Made by a program: the position numbers and the translations under genes
NCBI GenBank assembly: GCA_942636505.2
Contig: CALOGB020000009.1
Location: 124,001 to 188,000, forward strand
DNA from: an uncultured bacterium
Lineage (GTDB): Bacteria; Pseudomonadota; Alphaproteobacteria; Sphingomonadales; Sphingomonadaceae
Direction of reading: 5' to 3'
Length of the DNA stretch: 64,000 bases
The notes under the pieces: model-generated
Seen by the model: only the letters and a program-made list of their open reading frames with translations
Database searches by the model: none
What the model was told of the DNA's origin: nothing
Part shown: positions 55,527 to 64,000 of the stretch, one piece after another
Layout of the letters: each line of letters opens with the position of its first letter
Position numbering within the stretch: position 1 is the first letter of the stretch

Positions 55527-56177
55527 TTAGCGCGTCAGGCGGCGGATGAAGCCGATCAGGCCGGTCTGGCGCGAGCGCTTGAGGCGTTCGGCGGCCAGGA
55601 TCGTCTTCACCCCGCGGATGCAGCTGTCGACGTCGTCGTTGACCAGCACGTAATCATAGCCGTCCCAGTGGCTGACTTCGTTCGCCGCGCGCGACATGCG
55701 GGCTTCGATCACCTCTTCGGAATCGGTGCCGCGGCTGGTGAGGCGGCGGTGGAGCTCTTCCATCGAGGGCGGGAAGATGAAGACGCGGACGACGTCGCCG
55801 CCGGCGATCTGGAACAGCTGCTGCGCGCCCTGCCAATCGATGTCGAACAGCACATCCTTGCCGGCTGCGAGCAGTTCCTCGACCTGCGCGCGCGGGGTGC
55901 CGTAGCGGTGATTGAAGACGTGTGCCCATTCGAGGAACTCGTCCTTCGCGACCATGTCGCGAAAGCCTTCGAGATCGGTGAAATGGTAATCTTTCCCATC
56001 GACTTCGCCGGGTCGCACCGATCGGGTGGTGACCGAGACCGACATCTCGAGTTCGTGCTCGTCCGCGAGCAATCTGCGCGCGATGGTCGACTTGCCGGCA
56101 CCGGACGGCGAGGACAGGACGAACAGAACTCCGCGACGACGGAAACCATGCGGGTCGGACGGAAGTGTGTGGGGCAT
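55527..56177 (-). CDS. gmk: Guanylate kinase
   Basis: A 216-residue kinase that phosphorylates GMP to GDP with ATP. P-loop LSSPSGAGKST, GMP-binding SVSVTTRSVRPGEVDGKDYHF and EWAHVFNHRYGTPRAQVEE, and FDIDWQGAQQL are all present. The C-terminal IGFIRRL tail is slightly longer than usual. Start ATG 56177. Confidence 0.96.
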   Translation of the reverse strand: MPHTLPSDPHGFRRRGVLFVLSSPSGAGKSTIARRLLADEHELEMSVSVTTRSVRPGEVDGKDYHFTDLEGFRDMVAKDEFLEWAHVFNHRYGTPRAQVEELLAAGKDVLFDIDWQGAQQLFQIAGGDVVRVFIFPPSMEELHRRLTSRGTDSEEVIEARMSRAANEVSHWDGYDYVLVNDDVDSCIRGVKTILAAERLKRSRQTGLIGFIRRLTR

Positions 56178-56249
56178 GCGCGCCCTTGCCGCGGACTGCG
56201 CATGGGCGTCAACCCATGCGCGGCCCGCGCGTGGTATTACGAAGGCGGA

Positions 56250-56450
56250 TTAATAGCCGGCCTTGCGGGCCTTGTTGCGGTCATAGGCCTTCTTGGCTGC
56301 GTAGCCGCCACCGAGGATCATGCCGAGCGGGCCCATGCGGCGCATCAGGCCCATCGCCACGACGCCCTTGACTGCACCCGAGGCGCCGCCCGAACCGTCG
56401 CGACGGCCCATCTCGCGGCCAACCAATGCACTGATAATACGTCCGATCAT
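56250..56450 (-). CDS. Small glycine-rich basic membrane-associated protein
   Basis: 66 residues: MIGRIISALVGREMGRR, then a glycine-rich helix (SGGASGAVKGVVAMG, MGPLGMILGGGYAAKKAYDRN). The family is not recognised. It is coupled to the previous gene by a four-base overlap. Confidence 0.65.
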   Translation of the reverse strand: MIGRIISALVGREMGRRDGSGGASGAVKGVVAMGLMRRMGPLGMILGGGYAAKKAYDRNKARKAGY

Positions 56451-56659
56451 GCTTCTGACTCCCCGAAAACCTGGTCCTTGAGTTCCGCTGCACCGCGCAG
56501 CACTGCCCAGCCGATCGCGTAGGTCACGGCTAACGGCACGACGATCTTGAGTACGTTGGCGGTGATCGCACCGATGATCGCGCCATCCGCGTTGCCGTCG
56601 TCGCCGCTCAGCGAGTCGATGCCTGCGCCGATCAGCGCGCCTATGGTCGTTGCGCCCAC
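56447..56659 (-). CDS. Small glycine-zipper-like membrane protein
   Basis: 70 residues with GATTIGALIGAGIDSLSGDDG and GAIIGAITANVLKIVVPLAV, two glycine-zipper-like helices. I chose a GTG start at 56659 because AGGAGA lies 6 nt upstream; no ATG fits. Its stop overlaps the next start (ATGA), so the two proteins are probably made together and may form one membrane complex. Function unknown. Confidence 0.65.
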   Translation of the reverse strand: MGATTIGALIGAGIDSLSGDDGNADGAIIGAITANVLKIVVPLAVTYAIGWAVLRGAAELKDQVFGESEA

Positions 56660-56723
56660 GTAATTTCTCCTGTCCGTGTGGCGGGTTAGCGTTTGGCGGA
56701 GGATTGGGTTCCCACGCGCTCGC

Positions 56724-56802
56724 GTTCTCCTGCGCACGCAGGAGTCCAGGGTTTCGGGCGGCGCGCTTGGTACCCTGGGCTCCTGCGTTCGCAGGAGAAC
56801 GG
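56724..56802. repeat. Double-hairpin repeat, family H (CTCCTGCGTTCGCAGGAG type)
   Basis: GTTCTCCTGCGCACGCAGGA and CTCCTGCGTTCGCAGGAGAA with inner CCAGGG/CCCTGG and a roughly 25-bp linker; upstream of the small-protein pair and immediately downstream of fumC. Confidence 0.8.
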
Positions 56803-56806
56803 AAGG

Positions 56807-58195
56807 TCAGCGGCCGAGCATCGACTCGGGTTTGACGACTCGGTCGAAGGTTTCGGCGTCGACAAGGCCCAGCGCGAGGCCCGCTTCCTTCAGCGTTAGG
56901 CCTTCGGCGTGCGCGTATTTGGCGATCTTCGCCGCGGCGTCGTAGCCGATTTCCGGGGCAAGCGCGGTGACGAGCATCAGCGAGCGGTCGAGCAGGTCTG
57001 CGATGCGGCCGCGATTGGGTTCGATGCCGTCGACGCAGCGTTCCGCGAATCCTTCCATCGCGGTCGCGAGCAGGTCGATCGAGCGGAGGACGTTGGCGCC
57101 GATCAGCGGCTTGAACACGTTCAACTCGAGATGGCCCTGCATCCCGCCGACGGTGACCGCGACGTGGTTGCCCATCACCTGGCCGGCGACCATCGTCAGC
57201 ATTTCGCACTGGGTAGGGTTCACCTTGCCCGGCATGATCGAGCTGCCGGGCTCGTTCGCGGGGAGGTCGATCTCGCCGAAGCCGCAGCGGGGGCCGGAGC
57301 CGAGCAGGCGGATGTCGTTGGCGATCTTGGTCAGCGCGACCGCCAGCGTGTTGAGCGTGCCCGAGAGGTGGACGAGCGGGTCGTTCGACGCGAGCGCCTC
57401 GAACTTGTTGCGCGCGCTGACGAACGGCAGGCCGGTGATCGCCGCCAGTTCGTGCGCGATCGCGTCGCCGAAGCCGGCGGGGGCGTTGAGGCCGGTGCCG
57501 ACCGCGGTGCCGCCCTGCGCTAGGATGACCATGCCGTGGCTGATCGCAGGCTCGATACGGTGACGGCAGCGGTAGAGCTGGTTCGCATAGCCGGAGAATT
57601 CCTGGCCGAGCGTCAGCGGAGTCGCGTCCTGGAGGTGCGTGCGGCCGATCTTGACGATGTCGTCCCAGGCGTTGGCCTTCGCGTCGAGCGCGGCGTGGAG
57701 CTTGTCGAGCGCGGGGATCAGGCGGTGGGTGGTGGCGATCGCGGCGGCGATGTGGAGCGCGGTCGGGAAGCTGTCGTTGGACGACTGGCTCATGTTGACG
57801 TGGTCGTTGGGGTGGACGGGGGACTTGCCGCCGCGGGTGCCGGTGAGGACTTCGTTCGCGCGGCCGGCGATGACCTCGTTCGCGTTCATGTTCGACTGCG
57901 TGCCGCTGCCGGTCTGCCATATGACCAGCGGGAACTGGTCGTCGAGCTTGCCGTCGATGACTTCCTGCGCGGCGGAGTCGATCGCGGTGGCGATGGTTTC
58001 GTCGAGGCCGTGCGAGCGGTTTACGCGGGCGGCGGCCTGTTTGACGAGGGCTAGCGCGTGGACGATCTCGATCGGCATGCGTTCGCGGGTGGCGAAGGGG
58101 AAGTTCTCGATCGAGCGTTCGGTCTGCGCGCCCCAATAGGCGGTGGCGGGGACTTCGATCGGGCCGATCGTGTCGGTTTCTGTGCGGGTGGTCAT
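56807..58195 (-). CDS. fumC: Class II fumarate hydratase
   Basis: A 462-residue TCA cycle enzyme, fumarate + water to L-malate, iron-independent. The family signature [15 protein letters not shown] is present with the active-site stretch [15 protein letters not shown] and the helical [21 protein letters not shown]. The N-terminus is [27 protein letters not shown], which is typical. Start ATG 58195. Confidence 0.97.
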   Translation of the reverse strand: MTTRTETDTIGPIEVPATAYWGAQTERSIENFPFATRERMPIEIVHALALVKQAAARVNRSHGLDETIATAIDSAAQEVIDGKLDDQFPLVIWQTGSGTQSNMNANEVIAGRANEVLTGTRGGKSPVHPNDHVNMSQSSNDSFPTALHIAAAIATTHRLIPALDKLHAALDAKANAWDDIVKIGRTHLQDATPLTLGQEFSGYANQLYRCRHRIEPAISHGMVILAQGGTAVGTGLNAPAGFGDAIAHELAAITGLPFVSARNKFEALASNDPLVHLSGTLNTLAVALTKIANDIRLLGSGPRCGFGEIDLPANEPGSSIMPGKVNPTQCEMLTMVAGQVMGNHVAVTVGGMQGHLELNVFKPLIGANVLRSIDLLATAMEGFAERCVDGIEPNRGRIADLLDRSLMLVTALAPEIGYDAAAKIAKYAHAEGLTLKEAGLALGLVDAETFDRVVKPESMLGR

Positions 58196-58225
58196 GGGAG
58201 GAGAACCTTCCGGGGCTTGCGTGGG

Positions 58226-58373
58226 TCCCTCGCCCCTTCGGGGAGAGGGAGGGGGGAGCCGCAGGCGACGGAAGGGTGAGGGGTTTTGGGAGGAAGCGGC
58301 CTTAGCCTCACGCCCCTCTCCCTTCCCACGGCAAGCGCCGCGGGCCCCTTCCCTCTCCCCGTAGGGGCGAGGG
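58226..58373. repeat. Inverted repeat, family I (CCTCTCCC / GGGAGAGG type)
   Basis: TCCCTCGCCCCTTCGGGGAG on the left and CTCCCCGTAGGGGCGAGGGA on the right enclose a linker of about 100 bp. It fills the gap between fumC and sspB. Confidence 0.7.
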
Positions 58374-58381
58374 AGTTTGGG

Positions 58382-58867
58382 TTACTTCTTCCGTTTGAAA
58401 TCCACGGCGACGACATTCGAGCCGTCCTCGATCGGCACCGCAGTCGGGCCATCGTTTTCCGCTTCGTCGTGATCGCCGAGCGCGTCTTCCGCACCCTCCT
58501 GCGCCTGGAAGCGGAGCTCGAAGCTGACCGCGGGGTCCTGGAACGCGGTGATCGCCGAGTATGGGATCACCAGCTTCGACGGCACCTGGTTAAAGCTCAG
58601 CCCGATCGAGAAGCGCTCGTCGTCGACGATGAGGTCCCAGTAGCGGTTCTGCATGACGATCGTCATCTCGTCCGGGAAACGCTCGATCAGGCGCTTGGGG
58701 ATGTCGACTCCCGGCGCCTGCGTCTTGAAGGTGATGTAGAAATGATGCTCGCCGGGAAGCCCGCCGGCCTCCGCGACCGAACCGAGTACGCGGCCGACCA
58801 CGGCACGCAGGGCTTCTTGTACGATCTCGTCGTACGGAATCAGGCTATCGGGCAGTCCATCGGTCAT
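58382..58867 (-). CDS. sspB: ClpXP adaptor SspB (alphaproteobacterial type)
   Basis: A 161-residue stringent-starvation-protein-B-like adaptor that delivers substrates, including ssrA-tagged ones, to ClpXP. The substrate-binding domain is about 1-125 ([60 protein letters not shown]), followed by an acidic linker and a C-terminal basic tail ([10 protein letters not shown]) that should dock on the ClpX zinc domain. Divergent from hisB with only 71 bp between the starts. Confidence 0.9.
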   Translation of the reverse strand: MTDGLPDSLIPYDEIVQEALRAVVGRVLGSVAEAGGLPGEHHFYITFKTQAPGVDIPKRLIERFPDEMTIVMQNRYWDLIVDDERFSIGLSFNQVPSKLVIPYSAITAFQDPAVSFELRFQAQEGAEDALGDHDEAENDGPTAVPIEDGSNVVAVDFKRKK

Positions 58868-58938
58868 ATCCCTTGGGTAGCGCCATTCGGATGCCGGTCA
58901 AGATTGCATGCGTCGTGGCGGACGTTATGGGAGGTGGC

Positions 58939-59526
58939 ATGCGCACCGCCACGATCACCCGCTCCACCGCCGAGACGGCGATCGACGTCACCGTGAACCT
59001 CGATGGGACCGGCGTGTACGACGTCGAGACCGGGGTCGGTTTCTTCGATCACATGCTCGAGCAACTCTCGCGCCACTCGCTGATCGATATCCGCGTGCGG
59101 ACCAAGGGCGACCTGCACATCGACGAGCATCACACCGTCGAGGATACCGGCATCGCGATCGGCCAGGCGTTCGCGCAGGCGCTCGGCGATAAACGCGGCA
59201 TCGCGCGGTACGGCGATGCGCTGTCGCCGATGGACGAGACGCTGACGCGGGTGGCTTTGGATATTTCCGGGCGGCCCTGGCTGGTGTGGAAGGACCTGTT
59301 CTCGCAGAAGCGCCTCGGCGGCATGGATACCGAGATGTTCGAGCATTTCTTCCACAGCTTCGCGCAGGCGGCGGGGATCACGCTGCACGTCGAGACGCTG
59401 TACGGGTCGAACAACCATCACATCGCCGAGGCGGCGTTCAAGGGTGTCGCGCGCGCGCTGCGGACCGCGATCGAGATCGATCCGCGCAAGGCCGACGCGA
59501 TTCCGTCGACCAAGGGGATCCTCTGA
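58939..59526 (+). CDS. hisB: Imidazoleglycerol-phosphate dehydratase
   Basis: A 195-residue manganese enzyme in histidine biosynthesis, imidazoleglycerol phosphate to imidazoleacetol phosphate. The metal-binding histidine motifs [24 protein letters not shown] and the C-terminal [13 protein letters not shown] are complete. I chose the ATG at 58939 because GGGAGGTGG precedes it; upstream starts lack this. It is a monofunctional dehydratase, not the bifunctional enterobacterial form. Confidence 0.95.
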   Translation: MRTATITRSTAETAIDVTVNLDGTGVYDVETGVGFFDHMLEQLSRHSLIDIRVRTKGDLHIDEHHTVEDTGIAIGQAFAQALGDKRGIARYGDALSPMDETLTRVALDISGRPWLVWKDLFSQKRLGGMDTEMFEHFFHSFAQAAGITLHVETLYGSNNHHIAEAAFKGVARALRTAIEIDPRKADAIPSTKGIL

Positions 59527-59528
59527 TG

Positions 59529-59634
59529 CTCCCCTCCCGCTTGCGGGAGGGGTCGGGGGAGGGCCTGGCCGCGACCGTTGCACGCGCGGCTATGTCACTC
59601 CCTCCCCTAACCCCTCCCGCAAGCGGGAGGGGGA
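59529..59634. repeat. Double-hairpin repeat, family D, between hisB and hisH
   Basis: CCCCTCCCGCTTGCGGGAGG and inverted partner. Its end GGGAGGGGG supplies the ribosome-binding site of hisH, whose TTG start is at 59636. Confidence 0.8.
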
Positions 59635-59635
59635 T

Positions 59636-60241
59636 TTGACGCTTGCCCTGATCGATTATGGCGCGGGGAACCTGCATTCGGTCGAGAACGCGTTGCGGAC
59701 GGCTGGGTGTGTCGATCTGGTCGTGACTTCGGACGCTGACGTCGTTGCGAAGGCCGAGCGGATCGTGTTGCCCGGTGTCGGCGCGTACGGCGCTTGTGCG
59801 GCAGCTTTGCGCGCGGTGCCGGGGATGGTCGAGGCGCTCAACCGGCGGGTGCGGGACGAGGGTACGCCGTTTCTCGGGATCTGCGTCGGCATGCAGTTGA
59901 TGGCCGATGCGGGGGAAGAGATGGGGACTCATGCCGGGCTTGGCTGGGTCGCCGGGCGCGTGCGACGGCTGGAGCCGGGGACTATGGAGGCGAAGGTGCC
60001 GCATATGGGCTGGAACGATGTCGTTCCGTCCGTCGCGCATCCGCTGATCGAGCCGGGCGAGGCGTATTTCCTGCATAGCTTTGCCTTCGAAGGCGCCGAC
60101 GTGCTTGCGACCACCGATCATGCCGGTGCCGTCACTGCGGCGATCGGTCGCGACACGATGATCGGCGTGCAGTTTCATCCTGAGAAGAGCCAGCGCTACG
60201 GCCTGGCCTTGCTCGAACGTTTCCTGGAGTGGCGGCCGTGA
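59636..60241 (+). CDS. hisH: Imidazole glycerol phosphate synthase, glutaminase subunit
   Basis: A 201-residue glutamine amidotransferase that supplies ammonia to HisF. The catalytic triad is complete: C83 in GICVGMQLM and the H/E pair in QFHPEKSQRYG. The N-terminus LALIDYGAGNLHSVENAL is typical; the TTG at 59636 is the right length and sits 1-6 nt after the repeat-borne GGGAGGGGG. Its stop overlaps hisA as GTGA. Confidence 0.93.
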   Translation: MTLALIDYGAGNLHSVENALRTAGCVDLVVTSDADVVAKAERIVLPGVGAYGACAAALRAVPGMVEALNRRVRDEGTPFLGICVGMQLMADAGEEMGTHAGLGWVAGRVRRLEPGTMEAKVPHMGWNDVVPSVAHPLIEPGEAYFLHSFAFEGADVLATTDHAGAVTAAIGRDTMIGVQFHPEKSQRYGLALLERFLEWRP

Positions 60242-60987
60242 ATACCTCTGCGAGCCTGATTATCTTTCCCGCGATCGACCTCAAGGCGGGTCAGGTGGTG
60301 CGTCTCGCCGAGGGCGATATGGACCGGGCGACCGTCTACGGCGACGATCCGGCGGCGCAGGCTATGCTGTTCGCTGAGGCGGGCGCGGGGCATTTGCACG
60401 TGGTCGATCTCGACGGTGCGTTCGCGGGGGCTTCGGTCAACGGTGATGCGGTGCGGTCGATCGTCGGGCAGTTTCCGGGGCATGTGCAGCTTGGCGGCGG
60501 CATCCGGACGCGGGCGAGCGTCGAGGGCTGGTTCGATCTGGGTGTCTCCCGCGTCGTGATCGGGACGGCGGCGCTGGAGGACCCCGAGTTCGTGCGCGGC
60601 GTGGCGAAGGATTTCCCCGGCGGGATCGTCGTTGCGGTCGACGCGAAGGACGGCATGGTCGCGACCAAGGGGTGGGCGGATGTGTCGACCACGAGCGCGG
60701 TCGATCTCGCGCGGCGGTTCGAGGATGCGGGGGTAGCGGCGCTGCTGTTCACCGATGTCGGGCGCGACGGGATGCTGAAGGGGTGCAACGTCGACGCGAC
60801 GGTCGATCTGGCGCGGTCGGTGGACATTCCTGTGATCGCCAGCGGTGGTGTGAAAGGGATCGCCGAGATCCACGTGCTGGCTTTGCATGTGCGGGACGGC
60901 GTCGAGGGCGTGATCACGGGGCGGGCGTTGTACGACGGTCGGCTCGATCTTGCCGCGGCATTGAGTGTGGCGAAGGCAGCAGGATGA
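60238..60987 (+). CDS. hisA: Phosphoribosylformimino-5-aminoimidazole carboxamide ribotide isomerase
   Basis: A 249-residue TIM-barrel isomerase (ProFAR to PRFAR). IIFPAIDLKAGQVVRL at the N-terminus carries the first catalytic aspartate; the second is in FTDVGRDGML, and phosphate-binding loops GGGIRT and ASGGVKG are intact. The GTG at 60238 gives a four-base overlap with hisH; a GTG at 60229 would add three residues. Confidence 0.95.
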   Translation: MNTSASLIIFPAIDLKAGQVVRLAEGDMDRATVYGDDPAAQAMLFAEAGAGHLHVVDLDGAFAGASVNGDAVRSIVGQFPGHVQLGGGIRTRASVEGWFDLGVSRVVIGTAALEDPEFVRGVAKDFPGGIVVAVDAKDGMVATKGWADVSTTSAVDLARRFEDAGVAALLFTDVGRDGMLKGCNVDATVDLARSVDIPVIASGGVKGIAEIHVLALHVRDGVEGVITGRALYDGRLDLAAALSVAKAAG

Positions 60988-61196
60988 TTCACGCGGAGAC
61001 GCGGAGACGCGGAGAGAAGTTGAGCGCCGCAGGCAGAAACTTGTTCGCGCAGAGGCGCAGAGGCGCGGAGAGCAAGAAGTTAGACCTTGCTCCCTTCCTC
61101 TCTCTCAGCGCCTCAGCGCCTCTGCGCGAAACATTCTTCTTAGCGGCTCCGCCGCGTCTCCGCGTCTCCGCGTCTCCGCGTGAACCAATTCTGCGG
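60988..61196. repeat. Inverted repeat with short tandem GCGGAGAC units, between hisA and hisF
   Basis: Left part: three tandem GCGGAGAC-type units after ATTCACGCG, then GCGCAGAGGCGCAGAGGCGC. Right part: the reverse complements GCGCCTCAGCGCCTCTGCGC and three CCGCGTCT-type units. Nested inverted repeats of about 30 and 25 bp could fold into a roughly 200-nt stem. This family (F) occurs once here. Confidence 0.8.
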
Positions 61197-61204
61197 CGCA
61201 GCGC

Positions 61205-61981
61205 ATGACGGTTCGTGCGCGCGTCATTCCGTGTCTCGACGTCGCCGACGGGCGCGTGGTGAAGGGCGTGAACTTCGTCGAGCTGCGCGACGCCGGCGAT
61301 CCGGTCGAGCAGGCGCGGGCGTATGATGCGGCCGGGGCGGACGAGCTGTGCTTCCTGGATATCGGCGCTTCCCATGAAGGTCGGGGTACGATCCTCGACG
61401 TCGTGCGACGGACCGCGGCGGTGTGCTTTATGCCGCTGACCGTCGGTGGTGGCGTACGGACGGCGGACGATGCGCGCGCGCTGTTGCTCGCGGGTGCCGA
61501 CAAGGTGGCAGTGAACTCCGCCGCCGTCGAGCGGCCGGAACTGGTTGCCGATATCGCGGAACGGTTCGGTAGCCAGTGCTGCGTGGCGAGCGTCGATGCT
61601 CGGCGGTCGGGTGAAGGCTGGGAAGTGTTCACGCATGGCGGTCGGCGCTCGACCGGGATCGATGCGATCGCGCATGCCTTGAAGCTCGCGGAACTGGGTG
61701 CGGGCGAATTGCTCGTTACGTCGATGGACCGCGATGGGACGCGCAGTGGCTACGACCTCGAACTGATCCGGGCGATCTCGGATAGGGTGAGCGTGCCGGT
61801 CGTGGCGAGCGGCGGGGTCGGTGGGCTCGACGATCTCGTGGCTGGAATCCGCGACGGGCATGCGAGCGCGGTGCTGGCGGCGTCGATCTTCCATTTCGGG
61901 CAGGCGTCGATCGGCGACGCGCATGCCGCGCTGGCGGTTGCGGGGATCCCGGTGCGAACGCCGGTTCGTTCGGCCGCCTAA
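61205..61981 (+). CDS. hisF: Imidazole glycerol phosphate synthase, cyclase subunit
   Basis: A 258-residue TIM barrel that closes the imidazole ring using ammonia from HisH and releases [23 protein letters not shown] carries the first catalytic aspartate, [18 protein letters not shown] the second, and VGGGVRT and ASGGVG bind phosphate. It is separated from hisA by the family F repeat. Start ATG 61205. Confidence 0.95.
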   Translation: MTVRARVIPCLDVADGRVVKGVNFVELRDAGDPVEQARAYDAAGADELCFLDIGASHEGRGTILDVVRRTAAVCFMPLTVGGGVRTADDARALLLAGADKVAVNSAAVERPELVADIAERFGSQCCVASVDARRSGEGWEVFTHGGRRSTGIDAIAHALKLAELGAGELLVTSMDRDGTRSGYDLELIRAISDRVSVPVVASGGVGGLDDLVAGIRDGHASAVLAASIFHFGQASIGDAHAALAVAGIPVRTPVRSAA

Positions 61982-61984
61982 GCC

Positions 61985-62191
61985 ATGCCAGCGCTTGTGC
62001 TTCTTTCCGTTCAGTCCGGACATACCGGCGTCGTGCATGCGCGGACCTCGCCCGAGGCGTCGGACATCGCCTTGTTCGGCTTTGCGGCGATCGGCGTGTG
62101 GCTGGTGCGGCGGGCGTTGCGCAAGCGGTTCATCAAGTCCCGCCGCCGGAACATCGCTGCGCGCGACGCCGCGCCACCCGAGAAGGATTGA
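61985..62191 (+). CDS. Small protein with a PEP-CTERM-like membrane anchor
   Basis: 68 residues, placed in the his operon. Residues 22-48 read [19 protein letters not shown] followed by a basic cluster [15 protein letters not shown], resembling the PE-x-x-x-x-ALFGFG-RR pattern of PEP-CTERM anchors, but it lacks a clear signal peptide and the tail continues for about 20 residues. Start ATG 61985, 3 bp after hisF. Function unknown; a simple single-helix membrane protein is the other reading. Confidence 0.6.
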   Translation: MPALVLLSVQSGHTGVVHARTSPEASDIALFGFAAIGVWLVRRALRKRFIKSRRRNIAARDAAPPEKD

Positions 62192-62223
62192 CCCGCCTGC
62201 CCTGCTGCGCCAGCACGCAAGCC

Positions 62224-62544
62224 ATGGCAGATCCCGTATTCGACCGCCTCGAAGCGACCATCCGCGCGCGTCGCGATGCGCCCGCCGACACCTCGTACAC
62301 TGCGAGCCTGTTCGCGAAAGGCCGCCCCAAGATCGCGCAGAAGCTCGGCGAGGAAGCCGTCGAGACGGTGATCGCGGCGTGCTCGGGCGACGAGGCGAGC
62401 ATCGTGCCGGAAGCGGCGGACCTGATGTTTCATCTGGCGGTGTTGCTGGCGGATGCCGGGCTGAGCCTCGACGATGTGCGCGCGGAGTTGGAGCGGCGCG
62501 AGGGTGTTGGCGGCTTGGTCGAGAAGGCCGGGCGGACGGGCTGA
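62224..62544 (+). CDS. hisE: Phosphoribosyl-ATP pyrophosphohydrolase
   Basis: A 106-residue all-alpha enzyme that hydrolyses phosphoribosyl-ATP to phosphoribosyl-AMP, the second step in histidine biosynthesis. The metal motif [13 protein letters not shown] and [10 protein letters not shown] are as expected. Start ATG 62224. A family D repeat follows. Confidence 0.94.
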   Translation: MADPVFDRLEATIRARRDAPADTSYTASLFAKGRPKIAQKLGEEAVETVIAACSGDEASIVPEAADLMFHLAVLLADAGLSLDDVRAELERREGVGGLVEKAGRTG

Positions 62545-62548
62545 CCTG

Positions 62549-62655
62549 CCCCCCTTCCGCTTGCGGGAGGGGTCGGGGGAGGGCATGACGCACATGCTCC
62601 GCCGGGATCGGGATGGCCCAGCCCCTCCCCTAACCCCTCCCGCAAGCGGGAGGGG
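62549..62655. repeat. Double-hairpin repeat, family D, between hisE and the HIT gene
   Basis: CCCCTTCCGCTTGCGGGAGG and inverted partner with a roughly 40-bp linker; its end GCGGGAGGGG lies 5-8 nt before the ATG at 62661 and serves as ribosome-binding site. Confidence 0.8.
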
Positions 62656-62660
62656 AATAT

Positions 62661-63038
62661 ATGCCGATCGACGCCACCCAGCCTTACGACGACCAGAATA
62701 TCTTCGCGAAGATCCTGCGCGGCGAGATTCCGTCGAAGCGGGTCTATGACGACGATTTCGCGATCGCGTTCCACGATATCAACCCGCAGTCGCCGACGCA
62801 TCTGCTCGTGATCCCAAAGGGTGCGTACGTGTCCTGGGACGACTTTTCCGCGCGCGCACCAGACGCCGAGATCGCCGGGTTTGTCCGCGCGGTGGGCACC
62901 GTCGCGCGTGCTGCCGGACTTATCAAACCGGGCTATCGCCTGCTCGCGAACGTCGGCCAGGACGGACACCAGGAGGTGCCGCATCTGCATGTTCATGTCT
63001 TTGGCGGGCGCCCGCTCGGACCGATGCTGGCGCGATAG
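62661..63038 (+). CDS. HIT-family (HINT-like) nucleotide hydrolase
   Basis: A 125-residue histidine-triad protein; HLHVHVFGG is the triad, and IFAKILRGEIPSKRVYDD and NPQSPTHLLVIPK are family features. It hydrolyses adenosine phosphoramidates. It follows hisE, as in many alphaproteobacteria, and its ribosome-binding site comes from the family D repeat. Start ATG 62661. Confidence 0.92.
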   Translation: MPIDATQPYDDQNIFAKILRGEIPSKRVYDDDFAIAFHDINPQSPTHLLVIPKGAYVSWDDFSARAPDAEIAGFVRAVGTVARAAGLIKPGYRLLANVGQDGHQEVPHLHVHVFGGRPLGPMLAR

Positions 63039-63150
63039 GCCAGCTTCACCGCACTAAAGGATTGCGCGTAATAAAATTGCCATTAGGCTCGGGCGCTTGA
63101 GCAAAGGGGGCCATTTGACCCGGCCCTCGCTATCCCCGGGGGACACCGCG

Positions 63151-64000
63151 TTGATTTTTGGTCGCGTAAAATCGCTGGATGCCATTCTGGCGACGGCAGA
63201 GAAAAAGGGGTTGGCGCGAACGCTCAGCGCGTTTCAGCTGACGCTGCTGGGCGTCGGCGCGGTGATCGGCACGGGTATCTTCGTGCTGACGTCCGAGGCC
63301 GCACAGAAGGCCGGGCCGGGCATGTTGCTGAGCTTCGTCGTCGCGGGCTTCGTCTGCGCGGTCGCGGCGCTCTGCTATTCCGAACTCGCGTCGATGGTGC
63401 CGGTGTCGGGCTCGGCCTACACCTACACCTACGCCGTCACGGGTGAGCTGCTCGCGTGGATGGTCGGCTGGGCGCTGATCCTCGAATATGCGGTCGGCGC
63501 GAGTGCGGTCGCGGTGGGGTGGTCGAACCATCTAGCCGGGCTGCTCGACGGGATCGGCTTCCATATTCCCAACGGGTTACGCAACGCCGACGCACTGATG
63601 GCGAACGTCCAGGTCGCATTCGGCGCGACGCCCAACGCCGATCTGCAGACCGCAATGACGGTCGGTGGGTTCATGAACCTGCCCGCGGTGATCGTCATCG
63701 CGCTGGTCACGTGGCTGTTGGTGGTCGGGACGACCGAGAGCGCGCGCGTCAACGCGGTGCTGGTGCTGATCAAGATCGCCGCGTTGACCGCGTTCATCGC
63801 GTTGACGATCCCGGTTCTGAAGGCCGACAATTTCCATCCGTTCCTGCCCTACGGCGTCGGCAATCCGCTCAGCTCGTCGGGTGTCGGCGTGCTGGGTGCG
63901 GCGGCGTCGATCTTCTTCGCCTATGTCGGCTTCGATGCGGTTTCGACGGCGGCGGAGGAGACCAAGAACCCGCAGCGCAACGTGCCGATCGGGCTCATTG
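63151..64000 (+). CDS. Amino-acid permease, APC superfamily (3' end outside window)
   Basis: At least 283 residues: a cationic amino acid transporter (CAT/YfnA) type permease. The opening IFGRVKSLDAILATAEKKGL precedes helix 1 with LTLLGVGAVIGTGIFVL, the substrate-binding unwound helix (GAVIGTGIF); CYSELASMVPVSGSAYTYTY and FAYVGFDAVSTAAEETKNPQ follow as expected. I use a TTG at 63151 with GGGGGA upstream; a TTG at 63115 after AAAGGGGG is also possible. Confidence 0.85.
   Translation, partial: MIFGRVKSLDAILATAEKKGLARTLSAFQLTLLGVGAVIGTGIFVLTSEAAQKAGPGMLLSFVVAGFVCAVAALCYSELASMVPVSGSAYTYTYAVTGELLAWMVGWALILEYAVGASAVAVGWSNHLAGLLDGIGFHIPNGLRNADALMANVQVAFGATPNADLQTAMTVGGFMNLPAVIVIALVTWLLVVGTTESARVNAVLVLIKIAALTAFIALTIPVLKADNFHPFLPYGVGNPLSSSGVGVLGAAASIFFAYVGFDAVSTAAEETKNPQRNVPIGLI

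Noticed and set aside
56450-58136. Long extension of the 66-residue protein frame through fumC
   Set aside because: Antisense-frame shadow of fumC; the real small gene starts at the ATG at 56450.

Overview
This is chromosomal sequence from a GC-rich alphaproteobacterium, most likely a Sphingomonas or close relative. The evidence is the hisBHAFE-HIT layout with a divergent sspB, an alphaproteobacterial ATP12 chaperone and SspB, a TonB receptor, a NodT-type efflux channel, a membrane-anchored LuxR-type regulator next to a winged-helix gene, and many short intergenic double-hairpin repeats. The species cannot be named from this window. I saw no rRNA, complete tRNA, insertion sequence, prophage or CRISPR array. 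Most genes are ordinary chromosomal genes with uniformly GC-rich codon use.

Layout. 1-7.7 kb: end of an unknown gene, a 2-oxoglutarate/Fe(II) oxygenase, polA, a polysaccharide flippase, a polyprenyl diphosphate synthase (minus) and chorismate mutase. 7.8-12.2 kb: a VirJ/AcvB-like hydrolase, a DUF2147 protein and MprF (a likely lysyl-phosphatidylglycerol module), then a mycobacterial-type thymidylate kinase. 12.4-15.7 kb: a TonB-dependent receptor followed by modE, with a near-perfect ModE operator just upstream of the receptor; this is the most interesting locus. 16-22.6 kb: a MarR-controlled efflux operon (FUSC, DUF1656, HlyD, NodT, DHA2 MFS). 22.7-26.4 kb (minus): mdoGH for periplasmic glucans. 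26.7-38.4 kb (minus): FAD/NAD(P)-binding protein, nhaA, TorF porin, a 27-residue microprotein and kdpFABCDE.

38.4-42.5 kb: a decayed glycoside-hydrolase-31-like fragment, a three-gene regulator/membrane operon, an alpha/beta-hydrolase lipoprotein that lacks its nucleophile serine, and a Uma2 gene broken by one missing base. 42.6-44.8 kb (minus): groESL with a CIRCE operator and two strong 3' hairpins. 45-55.4 kb: sppA, a GNAT acetyltransferase, a TRIC channel, a glycine-zipper protein, OsmC, small membrane and lipoproteins, crcB-rluA, a YagU-like protein, HAD phosphatase and ATP12. 55.5-58.9 kb (minus): gmk, two small membrane proteins, fumC, sspB. 58.9-63 kb: hisB, hisH, hisA, hisF, a small PEP-CTERM-like gene, hisE and a HIT protein. 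An amino-acid permease runs off the end.

About two dozen dispersed repeats, in several sequence families but with one shared architecture (small hairpin, linker, inverted copy), fill nearly every gap over 100 bp. At four places the repeat end supplies the purine-rich ribosome-binding site of the next gene (4705, 7824, 59636, 62661).
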